Source: Cenococcum geophilum 1.58
Lineage: Eukaryota; Ascomycota; Dothideomycetes; Gloniales; Gloniaceae
Reading direction: 5' to 3'
DNA: 64,000 nt
NCBI GenBank assembly: GCA_001692895.1
Contig: KV748180.1
Span: forward strand, 3,528,195-3,592,194
Shown: piece by piece, positions 1 to 13,639 of the stretch
How positions within the stretch are numbered: the first letter of the stretch is position 1
Layout of the letters: each line of letters starts with the position of its first letter
Notes under the pieces: model-generated
What the model was told of the DNA's origin: nothing
The model's input: the letters and a program-made list of their open reading frames with translations, nothing else
The model's database searches: none
Program-made: the position numbers and the translations under genes

Positions 1-2143
1 TTATAATCTTAAATCTTAAAACGAATTCCTAAAACGCTAATAATACCCTATATAATAGGCTGCCAGCGCCTACCTAGCTAGTTAAGCTAAACTAGCAATA
101 AGATCTAATCCTATAATAAAGACGTTAATCCTCTCCTTTATCTGCTTTGCGTTTGCTTTAGCGTAGTTAATCCCCTTTAATTAATCTTTACCTAGCCTTA
201 TAGACCTAATCCTAGAGGCGTAAGCAGGTCAAGAGCTTATATTTTAATAAGTTATGCCCTTATAAGTCCTATTCTATAACGCTAAATCTCCTTAGGTTAT
301 TAAACTCTTAAAATGCTATATATAAAGCTATGTTAAGTTTTTAGAACTTAACTTTTCTCCTAATTTCGGCTATAGCCCGACTATATAACTGCGTAGGCGA
401 TTAAATGGCCTAGCTTAGAATTCCTCTAAATACGCTAAATAGAATAGCCGCTATTTAATAGTAAGAATCTCTAACTTATTATTTAGAAGCTATAGCTAAC
501 CCTTTAAATTAAGGCAATATATTAGTGCGGAGGCCACATTATTCGCGCTATTAGAGATTTCTAGTAGAGTAGGCGATTATAAGGCCTTTTAAATGGATAG
601 TAAAAGCGCTTAAGTTATAGTAAATTATAAAGGAAACTTTACTTAGGTAGGAATACCAGTACTACCTATAACTTGCTAGCCTATTAACTCTTCTAAAGAA
701 ATTCTAGAGGCGGTGTATTTATAGTATATTAGTAGATTTTTTGGAATTAGTTATAATATAGTTAAATTAGTTTTTAAATTTAATCTTTAAAATAGTTAAA
801 GTAATATTATTCTTTACTCTACTTATAACTAACTTATAGATAGGGGCTAAAATTAATTTCTATTAAACGGATAATTAGGAATAAGAACTCTATTTTATTA
901 AAGAGGGCTCTAGAAGCTCTCTATATATATAAGGTAAATCTAGGTAACTAAGACAAATATTATAGGTAACTGAGATAAAATAGGTAATAGAAACAGATAG
1001 TGAGATATAGGGCACTAGGCATTAAAGACAGTAAGATAGTAGTAAGGAAATCCGATTTAGATTAACAATTCCTCTTAAAACGAGTTCTATTTACCCCTAT
1101 ATTATATCTACCTAGACTATAAAAAGTTCTAGAAATACCCCTATATATCTACTATAGCCGTTTAGGTAAATTCCTACGTTATTCGCAATTAGGGGGAAAA
1201 TAGCGGACGATATTAGCGTTAATCGCCAAACTATAGCTTCTGTGTTTGTTGGCTGAGTTAATATAATCTAAGTTGTTGAGTTCTATTTAATTTAAGGGAG
1301 AGGGTATGCTATTACAGAGGATAATAGGGCTTAACTTCTTAAAGTAAACCCCAAAGCGTTTTATATAAATTTCTCCTTAGCTCTACTAGCATTTAAGCTA
1401 AATACTATACTAGCATAGTAATAAGATTTCTTAATGGTTTAAGTATAGTAGAACTATTACGGGACGTGTGTTTTTACCTTATAATTAACTAGGAATTTCC
1501 CACTTATATTTACTGGATTAAATTAATTAAAACCTATATGAAACTGACTATTACTTTAATAAGGGTCTCTAAAACGGCTTTGCGTTAAGGTATAGTTAAG
1601 GCTAAGAAAATTAAATCTTAATATTGTCCCAACTGTGGCGTTAAGCGTATTTAGGGAAAAAGATAAATTCCTACGGTCTCTAACAGTTATATAAGCAGTA
1701 GGTTTCGCAAGTAGTAGAAGTTTGCTGGCTAAGGAACTCTATATACCTGCTACGATTCCTAAAGATCGCCCGCCTATTATACTGCTTATTTAATAGATTA
1801 ATAAGTTATAAAATAATGCTGCTTTGGCACCCTTTAGTGAAATGGCATACTGAATTAAAGTAGTAATGATAAGAGTGGAAACAATAAATGGCTATATAAT
1901 GCTTTAATCTAATAGGTGGATAATAGCTTTAATAGATATTTATATAAGATATTAGAATAAAATCCTTAAATAAGTAATTTAGTAACGTATTTAATAAAGT
2001 ATAATTTAAAAAATAGAAATATTAAAAATAAAACTAAAAAATAGAAATTTTTTTTACTATAAATAGGAATGGTAGTTATAGAGGTTCTATAAAAGATCTT
2101 AACTCGCCCTTAATTATCTAAACTAACCTCCTTTTAACTATAT
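1..2143. other. RIP-degraded sequence, no identifiable gene
   Basis: Plus-strand frames around 1,200-1,850 hold coding-like stretches interrupted only by TAA/TAG, including a piece reading roughly as Asn-Cys-Gly-Val-Lys-Arg near 1,630. I could not match it to a family. Nothing else is supported. Confidence 0.4.
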
Positions 2144-2259
2144 AATTTGAGCTACGCTTAATTATCTACTCTTAATTATTTAACCTAACTTTAATATTAC
2201 TAATTTGAGCTGCGCTTAATTATCTACTCTTAATTGTTTAACCTAACTTTAATATTACT
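2144..2259. repeat. 58-bp tandem duplication
   Basis: Two adjacent copies (2144-2201 and 2202-2259), each beginning aatttgagct, differ at a few sites, all of A/G or C/T type. It is a local duplication in RIP-mutated DNA just upstream of the 2.4-5.0 kb coding relic. Confidence 0.8.
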
Positions 2260-2397
2260 AACTAGCACGGAAGAATACTTATAATAGCGGACGTTTAGAC
2301 TAATAGATTAGCGATTAAGTATTAAGGTTTATTATAAATCGACGATATACTATACCTAAGTCTTCTACCTACTAACTCTAAGCTATTAAGCCTAACG

Positions 2398-5010
2398 TCT
2401 CTAAACCTAGCGCTATTAGGAATGAACTCGAAATTAAAATTAGAGAATACCGCTAGGCCGTTTAGAATATATTTGGATTATCGGCGACCTAAAGCTTTAG
2501 CGGTAAATAACGACTTTAAGGAGGAAGAGAAGACAGAATAAGTTATCTTGGATAATGAAATAGAGAAAAATGCCTTAGATAATGAAGACGACATTAAAAT
2601 AAAAAAGGTTGGGGTTTAGAAACCAATTAAAAAATACTACTCCCTAGATAAGGATAGGGTAGCACTTTAGCTTAAAGAGGTAGTGTAAATGTCGTAAGCT
2701 TAAGAAAAAGGACTTAGTGAGGTACCGGAAGAGATAAGAAAAGTATATCGCAAAGCCTTTTCCTTTATTAGATGGTGGTGGGATATAGGCATTCTGTTAA
2801 CCTATAAAAACATAATAAATAAACTAGATGCAGAAATTAAGAGGTTTAACCGCAATTATAATTCTAAGCTAGCTTAAGCTATCTTTTTTAAGTTTAATAT
2901 AAAATACCTAAAAGCTAAAAAGGCTGCAATAAAGAATTAAACATTAAATGGGGATAATAAGGATATAGTAAAAGAGTTTTAACGGGAAGTTTGGGATAAG
3001 TTTGCGGAATTAAAAAAGAAATTTAAGTGACTAGACCGCCATTAGTATTTCCCTTAAAAAATAATACTGGACAATATTTAAGTGTTTAAAAACTAGCTTA
3101 ATAAAATTAACACTTTTAAGGAGGGAATAGTTATAAGAGAGGAAAACATTAAAAAACTTACGGAGGGGTTAGTTGTGTTTATTAAGTTACTAAAGAAAGT
3201 AGGCATTAATTATAAGTTAATAACGCTAAGCCACATTAAAATTAAAATTAAGTAGTTAATTAATGAATCGCTAAATGCTACTACTGCCTATTTAGCCTAT
3301 TTAGAGGCCCTAAGAGGCCTAATACCTAAGTAAATGGCGGTATGGAACGATGTCGGACTATAAGTATAGGAATTTTTCGACTTAGCCCGCTAAAAGAAGT
3401 CCGTAGTAAGAGATATATCTTTAAGGAATATAATTAAAGAAGCTAAATAGAAAAATATAGAGCTTATAAGAGTTAATAAAGAGCTTAACCTAGTTTTAAT
3501 TAATTATAAAATACCAATTTAATTTATAAAAGAAATTCTCAGTATCTTAGAGATACCTAATAAAGACGTTTAAGAATAGAAGAGAGACGCACTTATACTT
3601 AGGATTAAAGCGATACTATTATTAGGAGGTATTAATGGTGTAAGTATTTGGATTCCTAGAAAGAAGCTAGTACTCTCTATAGACGCTATAGCTTAAGAGA
3701 GCTTAAGGCTGCTAAACTCTATAGAGGGTGATTTAGCTAAATAATTAAGCAGCGCTAGTGGTGCTAGGCTATCTATAAAGATTGGCTCTGCTACTAATAA
3801 TGTAATAAGCTCTGCTAAACTCTTTATAGGTATTAACCCTACTTTTAAAGTAAGTAATGCTAAAGTAAGCTCTGCTAAACGACCTACGAAGAGTAGCTCC
3901 CCTATTAAGGCGGTAAGTTAAGCTAAAGTTAGCAGTTCTACTAATGAAAGTAATATTAATAAACTACTATTTGTTTCTAAAGAAGAGGGCTTTACTAAAT
4001 TACCTGTAAAGAGCGGTTCTACTACTAAGAGGGTAGGATTTGCTAAACTATTTAGACCTAATGGAAAGAAAGCTAAAAGCGTCTTACCCAGACAGGGCGC
4101 CCTAGAGCCCGCTACGAGGCAATTAACTATAGTCCCTCCTACTATAAGGCTATTAGCTATAGCCCCTACTGTTTTAGAATATATACTAGAGATACTTAAA
4201 TCTGTAGAGTCTAATATAGACCTTAATATAGACCTTAATAATCTAGACTCTTAATTAAACGACGATTATATTAAGATGCCTTTATATAAGGACGGAAGAA
4301 TAGAATTTGGCATTCTAGAGGCTATAAGACCTTACGAAAATAAACAGTGAAGTCGCTTTATTGTTAATGCGGGCATAGAAAACTATCTATTTTACTAAGT
4401 AATTAGTAGCTATTAACTTGCGCTAGAAGGTGTTGATAAACTTTAGAGTATAGAAGAGAAATACTCTAAGTTTAATAAGAAATGGTATAAGGTGTATATA
4501 AATAACGGGAGTGGTAAAAGAAAACGAATTAATATTATTAAGAAGCTTAGCCTATATATATAGGTCCTATAATCCTATAATACTAGTAAGCGAAAGCTAG
4601 ATACCTATATTAGAACTAAGGTCTATAAGGAAAAGACTAAAAACCCTTATACTAATAAAATGCCGCTTGTTAACTGGTTAACTAAATTAGAGATAGTTGA
4701 AATAAGTAATAAGCGATAGGGAGAGGCTTAGGTAGAGATTCTAACGCAAGCTTATATAAGGAAGAGGAAGGTATTTAAAAAATTAAGGATACGCTAGCTG
4801 CATCCTAATATAAGGAAGCCGCTATTAGAGGAAGACAGAATAAATAAGCTATAGCTATTTTTAGATATAGAAGGGTCTCTAAATAGTTTAGATAGCAGTA
4901 GGCAATAAGCTAGCGAAGAAATTAATATATTTAGTATTAAAGTTAATAGCTCCGGCTCTGATTCTGATTCTCTTTATAGCTAAGGCTAGATTAGTGCTTT
5001 AGAATATTTA
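2398..5010 (+). pseudogene. long single-frame coding relic, family unknown
   Basis: One plus-strand frame can be followed for about 2.6 kb (about 870 codons). It has no frameshift that I can see, only in-frame TAA, TAG and an occasional TGA where Gln, Trp or Arg would be expected. A likely start is ATG at 2422. The product would have been hydrophilic. Around 2,740-2,800 it reads like a globular segment (Val-Tyr-Arg-Lys-Ala-Phe followed by three Trp). Its middle (3,000-3,600) is helical and Lys/Glu-rich, from 3,740 to 4,100 it is Ser/Ala/Lys-rich, and its C-terminus is acidic and Ser/Asp-rich. I recognise no domain. Lack of indels suggests a recently amplified gene silenced by RIP alone. It could be a cargo gene of a mobile element or a transposon-encoded protein. 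Confidence 0.6.
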
Positions 5011-5588
5011 GTTATATCTACAATTAATATTTAATATTTAATATTATATAGAGTAAAGGACAAACTATAATAGAGGAATTATAGCGGCTAGTACTAACTA
5101 CTAATTATCCTTGTTTACTAAACCCTAGATTTAAGCTATACCTTACCTACTTAGCTTCCCAATAACACTTAATAGGATGCTAGATAATAACAACACTAAT
5201 GCTAACTTAAAAAATAGTTATGAAGATTTTGATTGTCTTCTCCGCTTTGGTTAATAACTCTTAAATATAACTTATAAAGGGTATAGTAGGCGTAGAGCCT
5301 ATCGCTCCTCTTACTACTATGCTTGCCGTAAATATCGCGCTTATATAATAATAGACAAGTATAATATCCAAAAACTTTAGAACTATAGGTCGGAGTCCTA
5401 TACCTAAACTACTCCCGCTATTTTTTACCTTTATTAAGCAATAATATTAATTATACTAGGAGTGGATGGGTTTATATATTACTGCCTTTTGCACCTAAGA
5501 TTGCTTAGGGAGGTGTAAACTAGAAAGATAATTAGGGTCGGTAAGTAATACTCTCTATAAGTGGTATAAGAGGATTAAGTAGGACTAT

Positions 5589-5985
5589 TAATGTTTTTAT
5601 TTATATTTAATATTAATATAAGAGCGTATTAATATTGATATTAAACCGCCGACTTATATTAATATTTTATTAAATATTGAATATTAAGCTAAGCCTCTAT
5701 ATAAAATCAAAGTACGTAATAGTAGGATCCGTATATAGGTGGTTAGACACTATACCTACCCTCCTCCCCCCCTCCCTCTACCTCTCTCCCGTCTTTTACC
5801 TATCCTTTATATAGTTATATAGATAAATTAAGGGTATAGTATAGGTAGAGATATAGGAAAGAGGTAGGAAATAGGTAAAATAGAATAATACTGCTATATT
5901 TATTATAAAATATTTAATATTTAATATACTAAATATTAATACTTTTTGTATTGATATTGAATATTAAATATAAATAAAAACACTA
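5589..5985. mobile_element. hAT-like MITE (397 bp)
   Basis: The left end taatgtttttatttat and the inverted right end tagtgtttttatttat form terminal inverted repeats that match over about 26 bp with one A/G difference. The element is flanked by identical 8-bp direct repeats AGGACTAT (5581-5588 and 5986-5993), and two further bases after these also agree. An 8-bp target duplication with TIRs starting T/CARTG is typical of the hAT superfamily. The interior has no coding capacity but holds more AT-rich inverted sequence and a C-rich tract at 5,760-5,800. It is therefore a non-autonomous element, partly RIP-mutated. Confidence 0.72.
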
Positions 5986-6059
5986 AGGACTATTATATGT
6001 ATTGAAGATAAACGCTACGCTGTAAATAGAAGCTATAAATTCTTCTTATACTACTATAA

Positions 6060-7720
6060 CCTATAACGTATATCTGCCCTTATCTATTTATAGGTATAGT
6101 GTAGTAGACTAACTCTTATTAAAATTTGTCTAGTAGAATCTATCTATAGATTTATTAAATAGAGATACTTAGTTGCGTAGCGAGCCTTATATTTACGGTA
6201 TGTAGTATCCGCTTTATTAAGTTTTAAACAGTATAATTTTGGAATAAGTAAATCGGCTATATAGAAATCACCGCATATTTTGGTTCTAAAAGGCGCTATA
6301 ATATAATAGTCTAATGTTTTACATTCTTGGGAACGAGTAATAATTCTAGCTAGCACTACCTTTTGGCCTCTAGTTATATCTGGTTCCGCATTAGTTTTAG
6401 AAAGGTTATAGAACTAAAAAAACCCAAACAGTTTTAATGTAGTCAAATTTATATAGGTTGTTTTTAGCGGTCTCTCTAAACTATAAGTAAGTTTGGTCTA
6501 TAGGTAGCATATTAGGATTAAAGTTCGCAACAACAAATTTAAATAGTTATAACGTTAGTTCTATAATTTTTAAACAAGGCTAGATCCTAGCGGATGTAAA
6601 TGTTAAAAGTTAAGTAGTAAAAGAAATGTTTAGGGTTTAGTAAAAACTTATATTTATTTATAGTTTGTTTATATACAGAAGCTATAAGTAGAGCTCGCTG
6701 TTTATGTAAAATGTTCCATATATATAACCTACACCTATAATATAGGCTTTAGTTATTGTAGTACTCTCTATAAAATGTTCTAGCTTAGCTTATGGAAGGA
6801 TAACTCCTATATAATGTCCTAATGGGTAATAACTAAAATCCTTATAGATATGAGGGCTAGAAACTATAAAGTGCCTAAAAAAATCTAACACTCTTAGGTA
6901 AATGTTAACGTTATACTTATCTTCTTCTAAAGCATCCTTTACCGCTAAATCTTATCTAGGATATTTGTAGAGTTTAAAGTCGGTATTAGAAATAGAGACG
7001 GTTAAAAAGTAAGAATAGTTAAGTACGAGGTAAGATATAGTATTAGGGCTTATGTCTAAAATGTACGGCTGGTTTATAACGCGAGGTGAGCTTTAACTAG
7101 CTAGAAAAATTGTTTAAAGGGAGATAAGAGGTTATAGAATGCTTATAGAAAACAACTTATTAGCGGATAGAGGGAGGTTTTAGTGTATAGTTACTTGCCT
7201 AAAAGTTAAGCGCAGTTAGTAGTAACGTAGCCGTTATTATGAGGTAGATAATGTAAACGAGGTCTTTATTAGATAGGGTATGCGATTTTTAGGGGTCTGT
7301 TTAAGTGTATAGAAGACTTAATTGGCCTAAAACTAACTTCTTTAGTGCTGTATTAATAGCGAGGCGCAGATTACAGTGTAAATTGTGAAGGCTTATTCTA
7401 TAGGCATTAATACCTAACTAATACCGGTGCTGCGGGTGATAAAGACCGGTAGCTGCTTGTCTCAGACGCACTAAAGCCTAAATTAAAGGCAAGTGTGCTA
7501 TAAATATATATGTAGAGGTTACTAACTAGTAGGAGGGGAAGTAAAGGGTTTCTATAGGGCGAGAATTGCCTCGCTTCTAGCTATACTTTAGATACTAATA
7601 GAATATAGAGCCACTATTGGTATTACGGAGTAGGGATTGGTGAAGGTTAAGAATAGTACTTAAGGCTTAAGTCGGTATTGCTATATAAGAAGACGCCACT
7701 AATGTAGTTCTTAATAAATC
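6060..7720 (-). repeat. Diverged 1.7-kb direct repeat, copy 1
   Basis: This segment is homologous to 10,187-12,080 in the same orientation. Matching blocks include the region after gtatatctgcccttatctat, the block tagatcctagcgga near 6,590 and 10,730, the block ggataactcctata near 6,810 and 10,930, and the block around 7,560-7,690 against 11,920-12,060. The minus strand keeps a 70-codon open piece (6144-6356) that looks like part of a real protein, with Ala-Pro-Phe and Tyr-Ile-Ala-Asp-Leu-Leu-Ile segments. I do not recognise the family. It is probably an old transposon or multicopy gene. Confidence 0.55.
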
Positions 7721-10186
7721 CTTAAATATGTTTAAATCTCAAATATATAGTAAGGGGGAAGGATAGACGCTTGGAAATATATAAAGCAATTAAAAACACC
7801 ACCTTCTAAAATTTATTAACCTAAGGGATTAGTAGCTAATAGTATAGTAAGGTAATGCTATTTGTGTATTTATGATTTAATTATAGGAAATACTAATAGA
7901 CCCTACTTTAGACATCCTTACGTAGGTGCCTAGATAAACGTTATAGCGAAATATATAAGATCGCTTAAGGCTTTTATACGTACTTTTATTGCTATTTTAG
8001 GTTATTAATATAATGCACGAGAAATTAAGAGCTTGATTTAAGTGTTAAAAGTAAAGATTAAAATAGATTACAGCGGTCCCCGAAATTAAGGAGCTATTTT
8101 TTATATTAAGCGATTTAGTGAGTGAAAGTAAATTATTTAGTGTTGCGGGACTTAAAGGGTTGGGCAGTATAAACCCCTTAGCTACTATTAAGTCCTATAA
8201 TTTGCCCCCTAACTCCTTAACTAGTTTATTTAGAGTCCCTTTATCTTTAACGTATTTATAAGCGCAGCGCTATCTATATTTCTAGCTACGTCGTTATATT
8301 CTTTATCTAAAGTAGGTATATTTTATAGGGGGGGATCTTCCTTCTAGAACTTTACTAGAGTTAACCCCTAAAACCACTTCTTTTAAGGAACCTTATACTT
8401 AATAACGGGGAGACCGTCTATTGCTTTATCTATAACAATAGTAAGGTTATAACATAGCGGTCTGGTTCTAAAAGCTAAGGTAAAAGTTTAAAGCTTACTA
8501 TAACACTATTCCCTATCTTTACTAACACTAACCTTCTTGCCTTTATGCTTTATTAATTAAAGCTCTTAGTAAAGTTTCGGCTTAAAGTAATATTTATTTA
8601 TCTTATTTATATTCTTTAAAGAAAGGATAGTACGTTCCTGTAATGCACTAATAAGAGCCCTTACTTTATTATTACTCTTTATTGCCTTTTTAGAAAGTTC
8701 TCTTACTACGGCGTTATTAATATTCTTTATTATCTTAAGGAGAGACTCTGCTTTGTACTTAAGACTGTTTTTATATAGATACGAAGTTATAAGTAATATA
8801 AGCTTGAAAGGTGTCTTAACGTTTAAATGGCTGCGTATTATTTTTAATAGATCTAGATCTATGTAAAATTTTAGTTTGAATGGCTATACCGTATTATCTT
8901 AGAATAAAACCCTAGGGGGGGAGTAAGAGGTTGGGGGGTTGGGGGCAGTGGTAATGGCAGCAGTAGTGGCGGCGGTAGTAGTAGTAATAGGAGGAGGAGG
9001 ATAAAGATAATAATGATGATGATGATAATGAGGAGGAGGAGGAGGAGGAGGAGGAGGAGGACTAGGAACGTTTGGTATGATTCTCGGTTTCTAAGTTAAA
9101 AGATACTAGAAAGAATAAAGTCGAGATATTCTAATACTAGGGAGCTAGATATATAAATAACCGCTAAAGCTATATTGTATTAAATTATAGGACTAGACCT
9201 ATATTGCAGAAGGCTCTTCTAATCTAGATTATATGTTTAGCCTAGAAATTGTCGCCGCACGCATTATGCTGATTTATTGTCGTGCGTTTATGTATCTGCT
9301 TAGTGTTACCCAATACTTGACCTCTAAGGGGGTATATATGCGAGCTTAAAGAGATGCTGCCGAATGCCATTTAATGTAAAAGGAAGGCGCTTATACGCCG
9401 GCGGGAGGCCTGATTTTATAGCCATATATTGCATTTACACCTTAACTATAGTTAGATAATCGTTATAGCGCGGCCAATACGTTATAAATAACGACACTAG
9501 GTTAAGAATCAAGTGTATTAAGACTTAGCGATATTAAGGATTTTAATATATATAAAACCAAGACCCCTAAGACTAGAGACTTTATATTTACATTAGTATA
9601 AGAATGCTAACCATCGAATTAGATCCCTGACTAGCTTTCGAATTTGCTAAATAATAATCCCCTATTACACATAACTAGGCCCTCTTACTACGTAGGCCAA
9701 AGAAATATTACTTTAATGGCGATGCGGATAATCCTGCCCTGCTACTAGATGGCTTTAATTTCGACGATATATCTTTACAATTACCTAAGAGGAAAGAGTT
9801 AGCATTAGCTTATAGTGGCTTATAGGTAGTCGGCTAAACTAACCGCAGTTTTTATTGAGCCTATACTCTCTATAGAGAGCGTTAATTACCTATTATAAAA
9901 TAATAAGAAAGGAGCTGGCTCTTATATCGCTATAATATTTGCTAGATATCTTTTTTATATCTCCTAGTATTTTATGCACTAAGCTCTTATTATATAGCGG
10001 AGATGGGTATAATTGTAGTGGACTTAAGTGTAATTATATATTTCTAAAGATAATAAAACGGCGTGTTTTATTCTTAATAAGAATAATAGCTAAGGAATGA
10101 GTATTTATATTATAGCAAAGCAGCTATTATCTTTGGATGTCCTGTATAGGTCTAAAGGAAGAATAACTATTAATACTATATAATCT
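7721..10186. other. RIP-degraded sequence between repeat copies
   Basis: Apart from the trinucleotide tract at 8,915-9,062, I find no domain or intact frame. Degenerate coding-like stretches on both strands are not assignable. Confidence 0.4.
8915..9062. repeat. G-rich and trinucleotide microsatellite tract
   Basis: A purine-rich low-complexity run of ggg tracts, then gta/gca/gcg triplets, then gga, gat and gag triplets, ending in about ten gag/gga units. It lacks C on this strand, so few RIP target dinucleotides exist, which may explain why it stands out in the TA-rich background. Confidence 0.9.
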
Positions 10187-12080
10187 ATAGCGTATATCTG
10201 CCCTTATCTATTTATCTAATAACAATTCACCATAGATCTGTAGGCATAGTGGTAGACTAATCCTCATTAAAATTTGTCTTATATAACCTATCTATATATT
10301 TATTAAATAGAGATACTTAGTTGTATGGTAAGCCTTATATATATAGTATATAGCTTCCGCTCCATTAAGTATTAAATAGTACCCCTTTAGAATAAGGAAA
10401 TCGCCTATAATTAAAAGATTATTTTATTTAATTTTGTAATTAGTAATAATATATTCGTTAAATGTTTTAAATTTAGGGGGATAAATAATGATTCTAGCTA
10501 GCACCACCTCTTAACCGCTAGTTAAGCCTTAGTTACTGTTAGTTTAGGGAAAGTTGTTAAGTTGGAAACTTAAACTGTTTTAATGCCGTTATATATTTGC
10601 GAATTTAGATTATAATTTAAATGAAATTCCTTATAAGTTTGTAGCTTAGGTAGTATATTAGGATTAAGGTGCGCAGCTATAGTTATAAGTAGTTATAACT
10701 TTGGTTCTATAATCGCTACCTAAGGCTAGATCCTAGCGGACGTAAATATTAGGGGTTAAGTTATAAAAGAAACTTTTACAGTAAGTATAAACTTATATCT
10801 ATATATAAAAGCTATAAGTAGACTTTCTCTCTTAATTTAAACGTTCTATATATACGATTCCTATATACCGTAAAGGATATAGCCGTTACACTATTACTGG
10901 TTATAAAAGATTCTAGCTAGTCTAGAGAAAGGATAACTCCTATACTATATCCTAGTGGCGAAAGATTAAATTTCATGTTATTTTATACGTAAGTCTATAT
11001 AAAAATATAAACATATAATTAGATATCGGATTAGTGTAATAGGATTATATTAAGTAAAACGAATTACTAGAAAGTAGTTAAGAATCTATTAGTAGTAGTA
11101 AAGACGCTACTCCTATAGAAAGCTTAGTAATTAACTAGCGTAGCTTAGCTAGAAGTATTAAATTCTAAGGCTGCCTCTGCTTTTGGTTTAAGCTTAGCTT
11201 AGCTAGGAGTATTAAATTCTAAGGCCGCCTGTGCTTTTAGTTCGCAATATAAGACTTTAACTACACCCTCCCAACCGTTGCCGCAATAAGCGCCCGTTAA
11301 GCGCCATTTATAGTAATGCTCTTTAGACGAGATAATACGACTATATAACTAAACTACAGCAACAGTATAGTAGTAACCTTTAACTACCTTGTCCTAAACG
11401 TTGATTTATATATCCCAATATGCCTAAAATATAGCCTTGGCCATTGCTATAAAATATTAGTGGTATATAGTAAAAGTAAATATTAGTAAACTAACAGAGA
11501 ACTAGTCTAAAGTCTATTGTTAACGGCATTATATTAATATAGTTATGCTAATATTAGTTAGAGGTAGAAACGTACAAATCGTTAAGATTAGCGCGTAGTA
11601 ACTAGTGCTATTACTAAAATTGCGAGGTGTAGGTCATAATGCGAAGGATTTAGTAGAGAAGGTATAGGTTTCTTAGCAGCCTTTTATATTATGGCACTAA
11701 CTTAAGACTAAGCTTCTAATGTATAAAGGATGGTAAAGGGCACGCTAATTACGGTGTGCTTAGGCTTAGAAAGATTAACCTAACCTATATATATATATGC
11801 GGCGGGTAACGAAAACCGGTAAGTGTCTGTCTTGGAATTATTAAGGCTAGATCGCGGATAGGAGGTGCCACTAATATATATTTAAAGACTATAAGGCTAT
11901 AGAAAACTTACGTAAATACTACCTCGCGTCTAGTTATACTTTAGACACTTATAGAATATAGGGCCGCTGTTAGTATTGCGGGTAGTAAAGATTAATAAAG
12001 GTTAAAAATAATGTTTAAGGCTTAAATTGGGATTGCTAGACGGTATAAGACGAGAAGACGCTATAAATGTATCTATAGAA
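10187..12080 (-). repeat. Diverged 1.9-kb direct repeat, copy 2
   Basis: Partner of the segment at 6,060-7,720. The two copies share ordered blocks but have many substitutions and indels, so duplication is old or both were mutated heavily by RIP. No intact frame remains in this copy. Confidence 0.55.
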
Positions 12081-13639
12081 GCCTATTCTGCGCCACCTTT
12101 AAGTTCTTTACTCTGCCGCTAGTTTCAATAAGCGTATACTGCTTAATAATAGCATTCTTAGAGTAGGGTATAAATTAGGAGGCACTAAATATAAGGGAGT
12201 TTAGGGAGAATTTGTATATACGACTGCGGAGGACGAGATATTAGCATTCTGTTTTAAATAGAGACGCTGGTTGTAGAGCTACTTGCCTATAAGTATTACC
12301 TTTAGGATTAAATAAGAATTAGTAGGTAAAATTAATGGCTGTATATATATTGTTTAGAGGATGCCGCGCGCAATAAAGACCGGTTAAAGGTCGCGTGCTA
12401 TATACCGCTGGTAGATCTTATTGCAGCTATATACAATATCTGGGCTACTAAATATTATAAAGGGTAGGAAAGGTGGTGTAAATGCGTTTATATAGGATAA
12501 GATGTTAGGCGTTTAATATATATAGCGGCCCACACAGCGGCTATTATATATGTTAATTATAGGGTACTATACGTGGCGGAGACCGTTTAAGGGTTATATA
12601 GTGTAATAGTTATAAGTATGCCTACGGAAAATAAGGGGTTAGCAGCCTATTGTAGGTAAAGAGACGCGGGCTATATAGTTGCTTACCTTTAGTAGTATAT
12701 TTAAGGTATTAAAAATATTACTACTAAATTCTTACTAATAAAAATGGTGAAGCCTAAGCATTAATAGTAACGTTTACTTAAGCGTTAGGGCGTAGAATGT
12801 TTAAGGCTCATTTAAAATACTAAGTATTTTAATATCTATATACGTTTACTACCTAGCAGAGGTTAAAAAGCAAAAAGCCTAATAAAACCTGCCCCTCTAA
12901 ACCGCCTGCCCCGCCACTAAGTTAAATTTCCTAGCAGCGTCTATACTAAATTTGGATATAATAGTATAAGCATAAGTAAGAACGAACCGCCTAAGAAAGC
13001 TCTCCTAGAAAGCAATATTGTTATACCTGTTATTAAAGTAAAGTATACAGACCTCGCACGGTCTAGCCTTAAGAAGATAATTAAGAAGATTATATAAACT
13101 AGCGAAATATCTATAAGCCCTTTTATTAGTCTAGGTAAGACTATAGAAAGCTCTTAAGCGCGTTAACGTGCTATAACTATACGTTTACTTTACCTTACTT
13201 CTATAGAGTAAGTCAGACGGCTAATATAAACAAGATACTAAGATTAAAGATGCTAGAAATACTTTATAGGCTAGGGGTTAAAGCAGATAATGTTTCCCTT
13301 ATAATAGGCCTAACACTCTATTTTATAGAGAAGTATACTTAAATATACTATCTATATAAGTCGGTTATTTATATATTGGCATTTGGCTATTATAGGGACT
13401 TATAGGTCCTAGATAGTAATAAGGTTTTAAAGGTTAAGAGCGGTTAGGGTTATTACTGGGCTAGGCCGTAATATATTAAATAGAAAGGGAGCGGAGGCGG
13501 TATTAGTGCTATTATAACGGTTTCTCTTATAAGCTTAGGCGTTACTACTAATTCTGCTTTATAAATAGTTAAATAATTATATTATATTAAAAGTTTAAAG
13601 CTTAGGTTTAGGAATAACCCTTATATACCTATTATAGAG
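12081..13639. other. RIP-degraded sequence, no identifiable gene
   Basis: Short open pieces occur on both strands with stop codons of the RIP type. I could not assign any of them. Confidence 0.4.
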
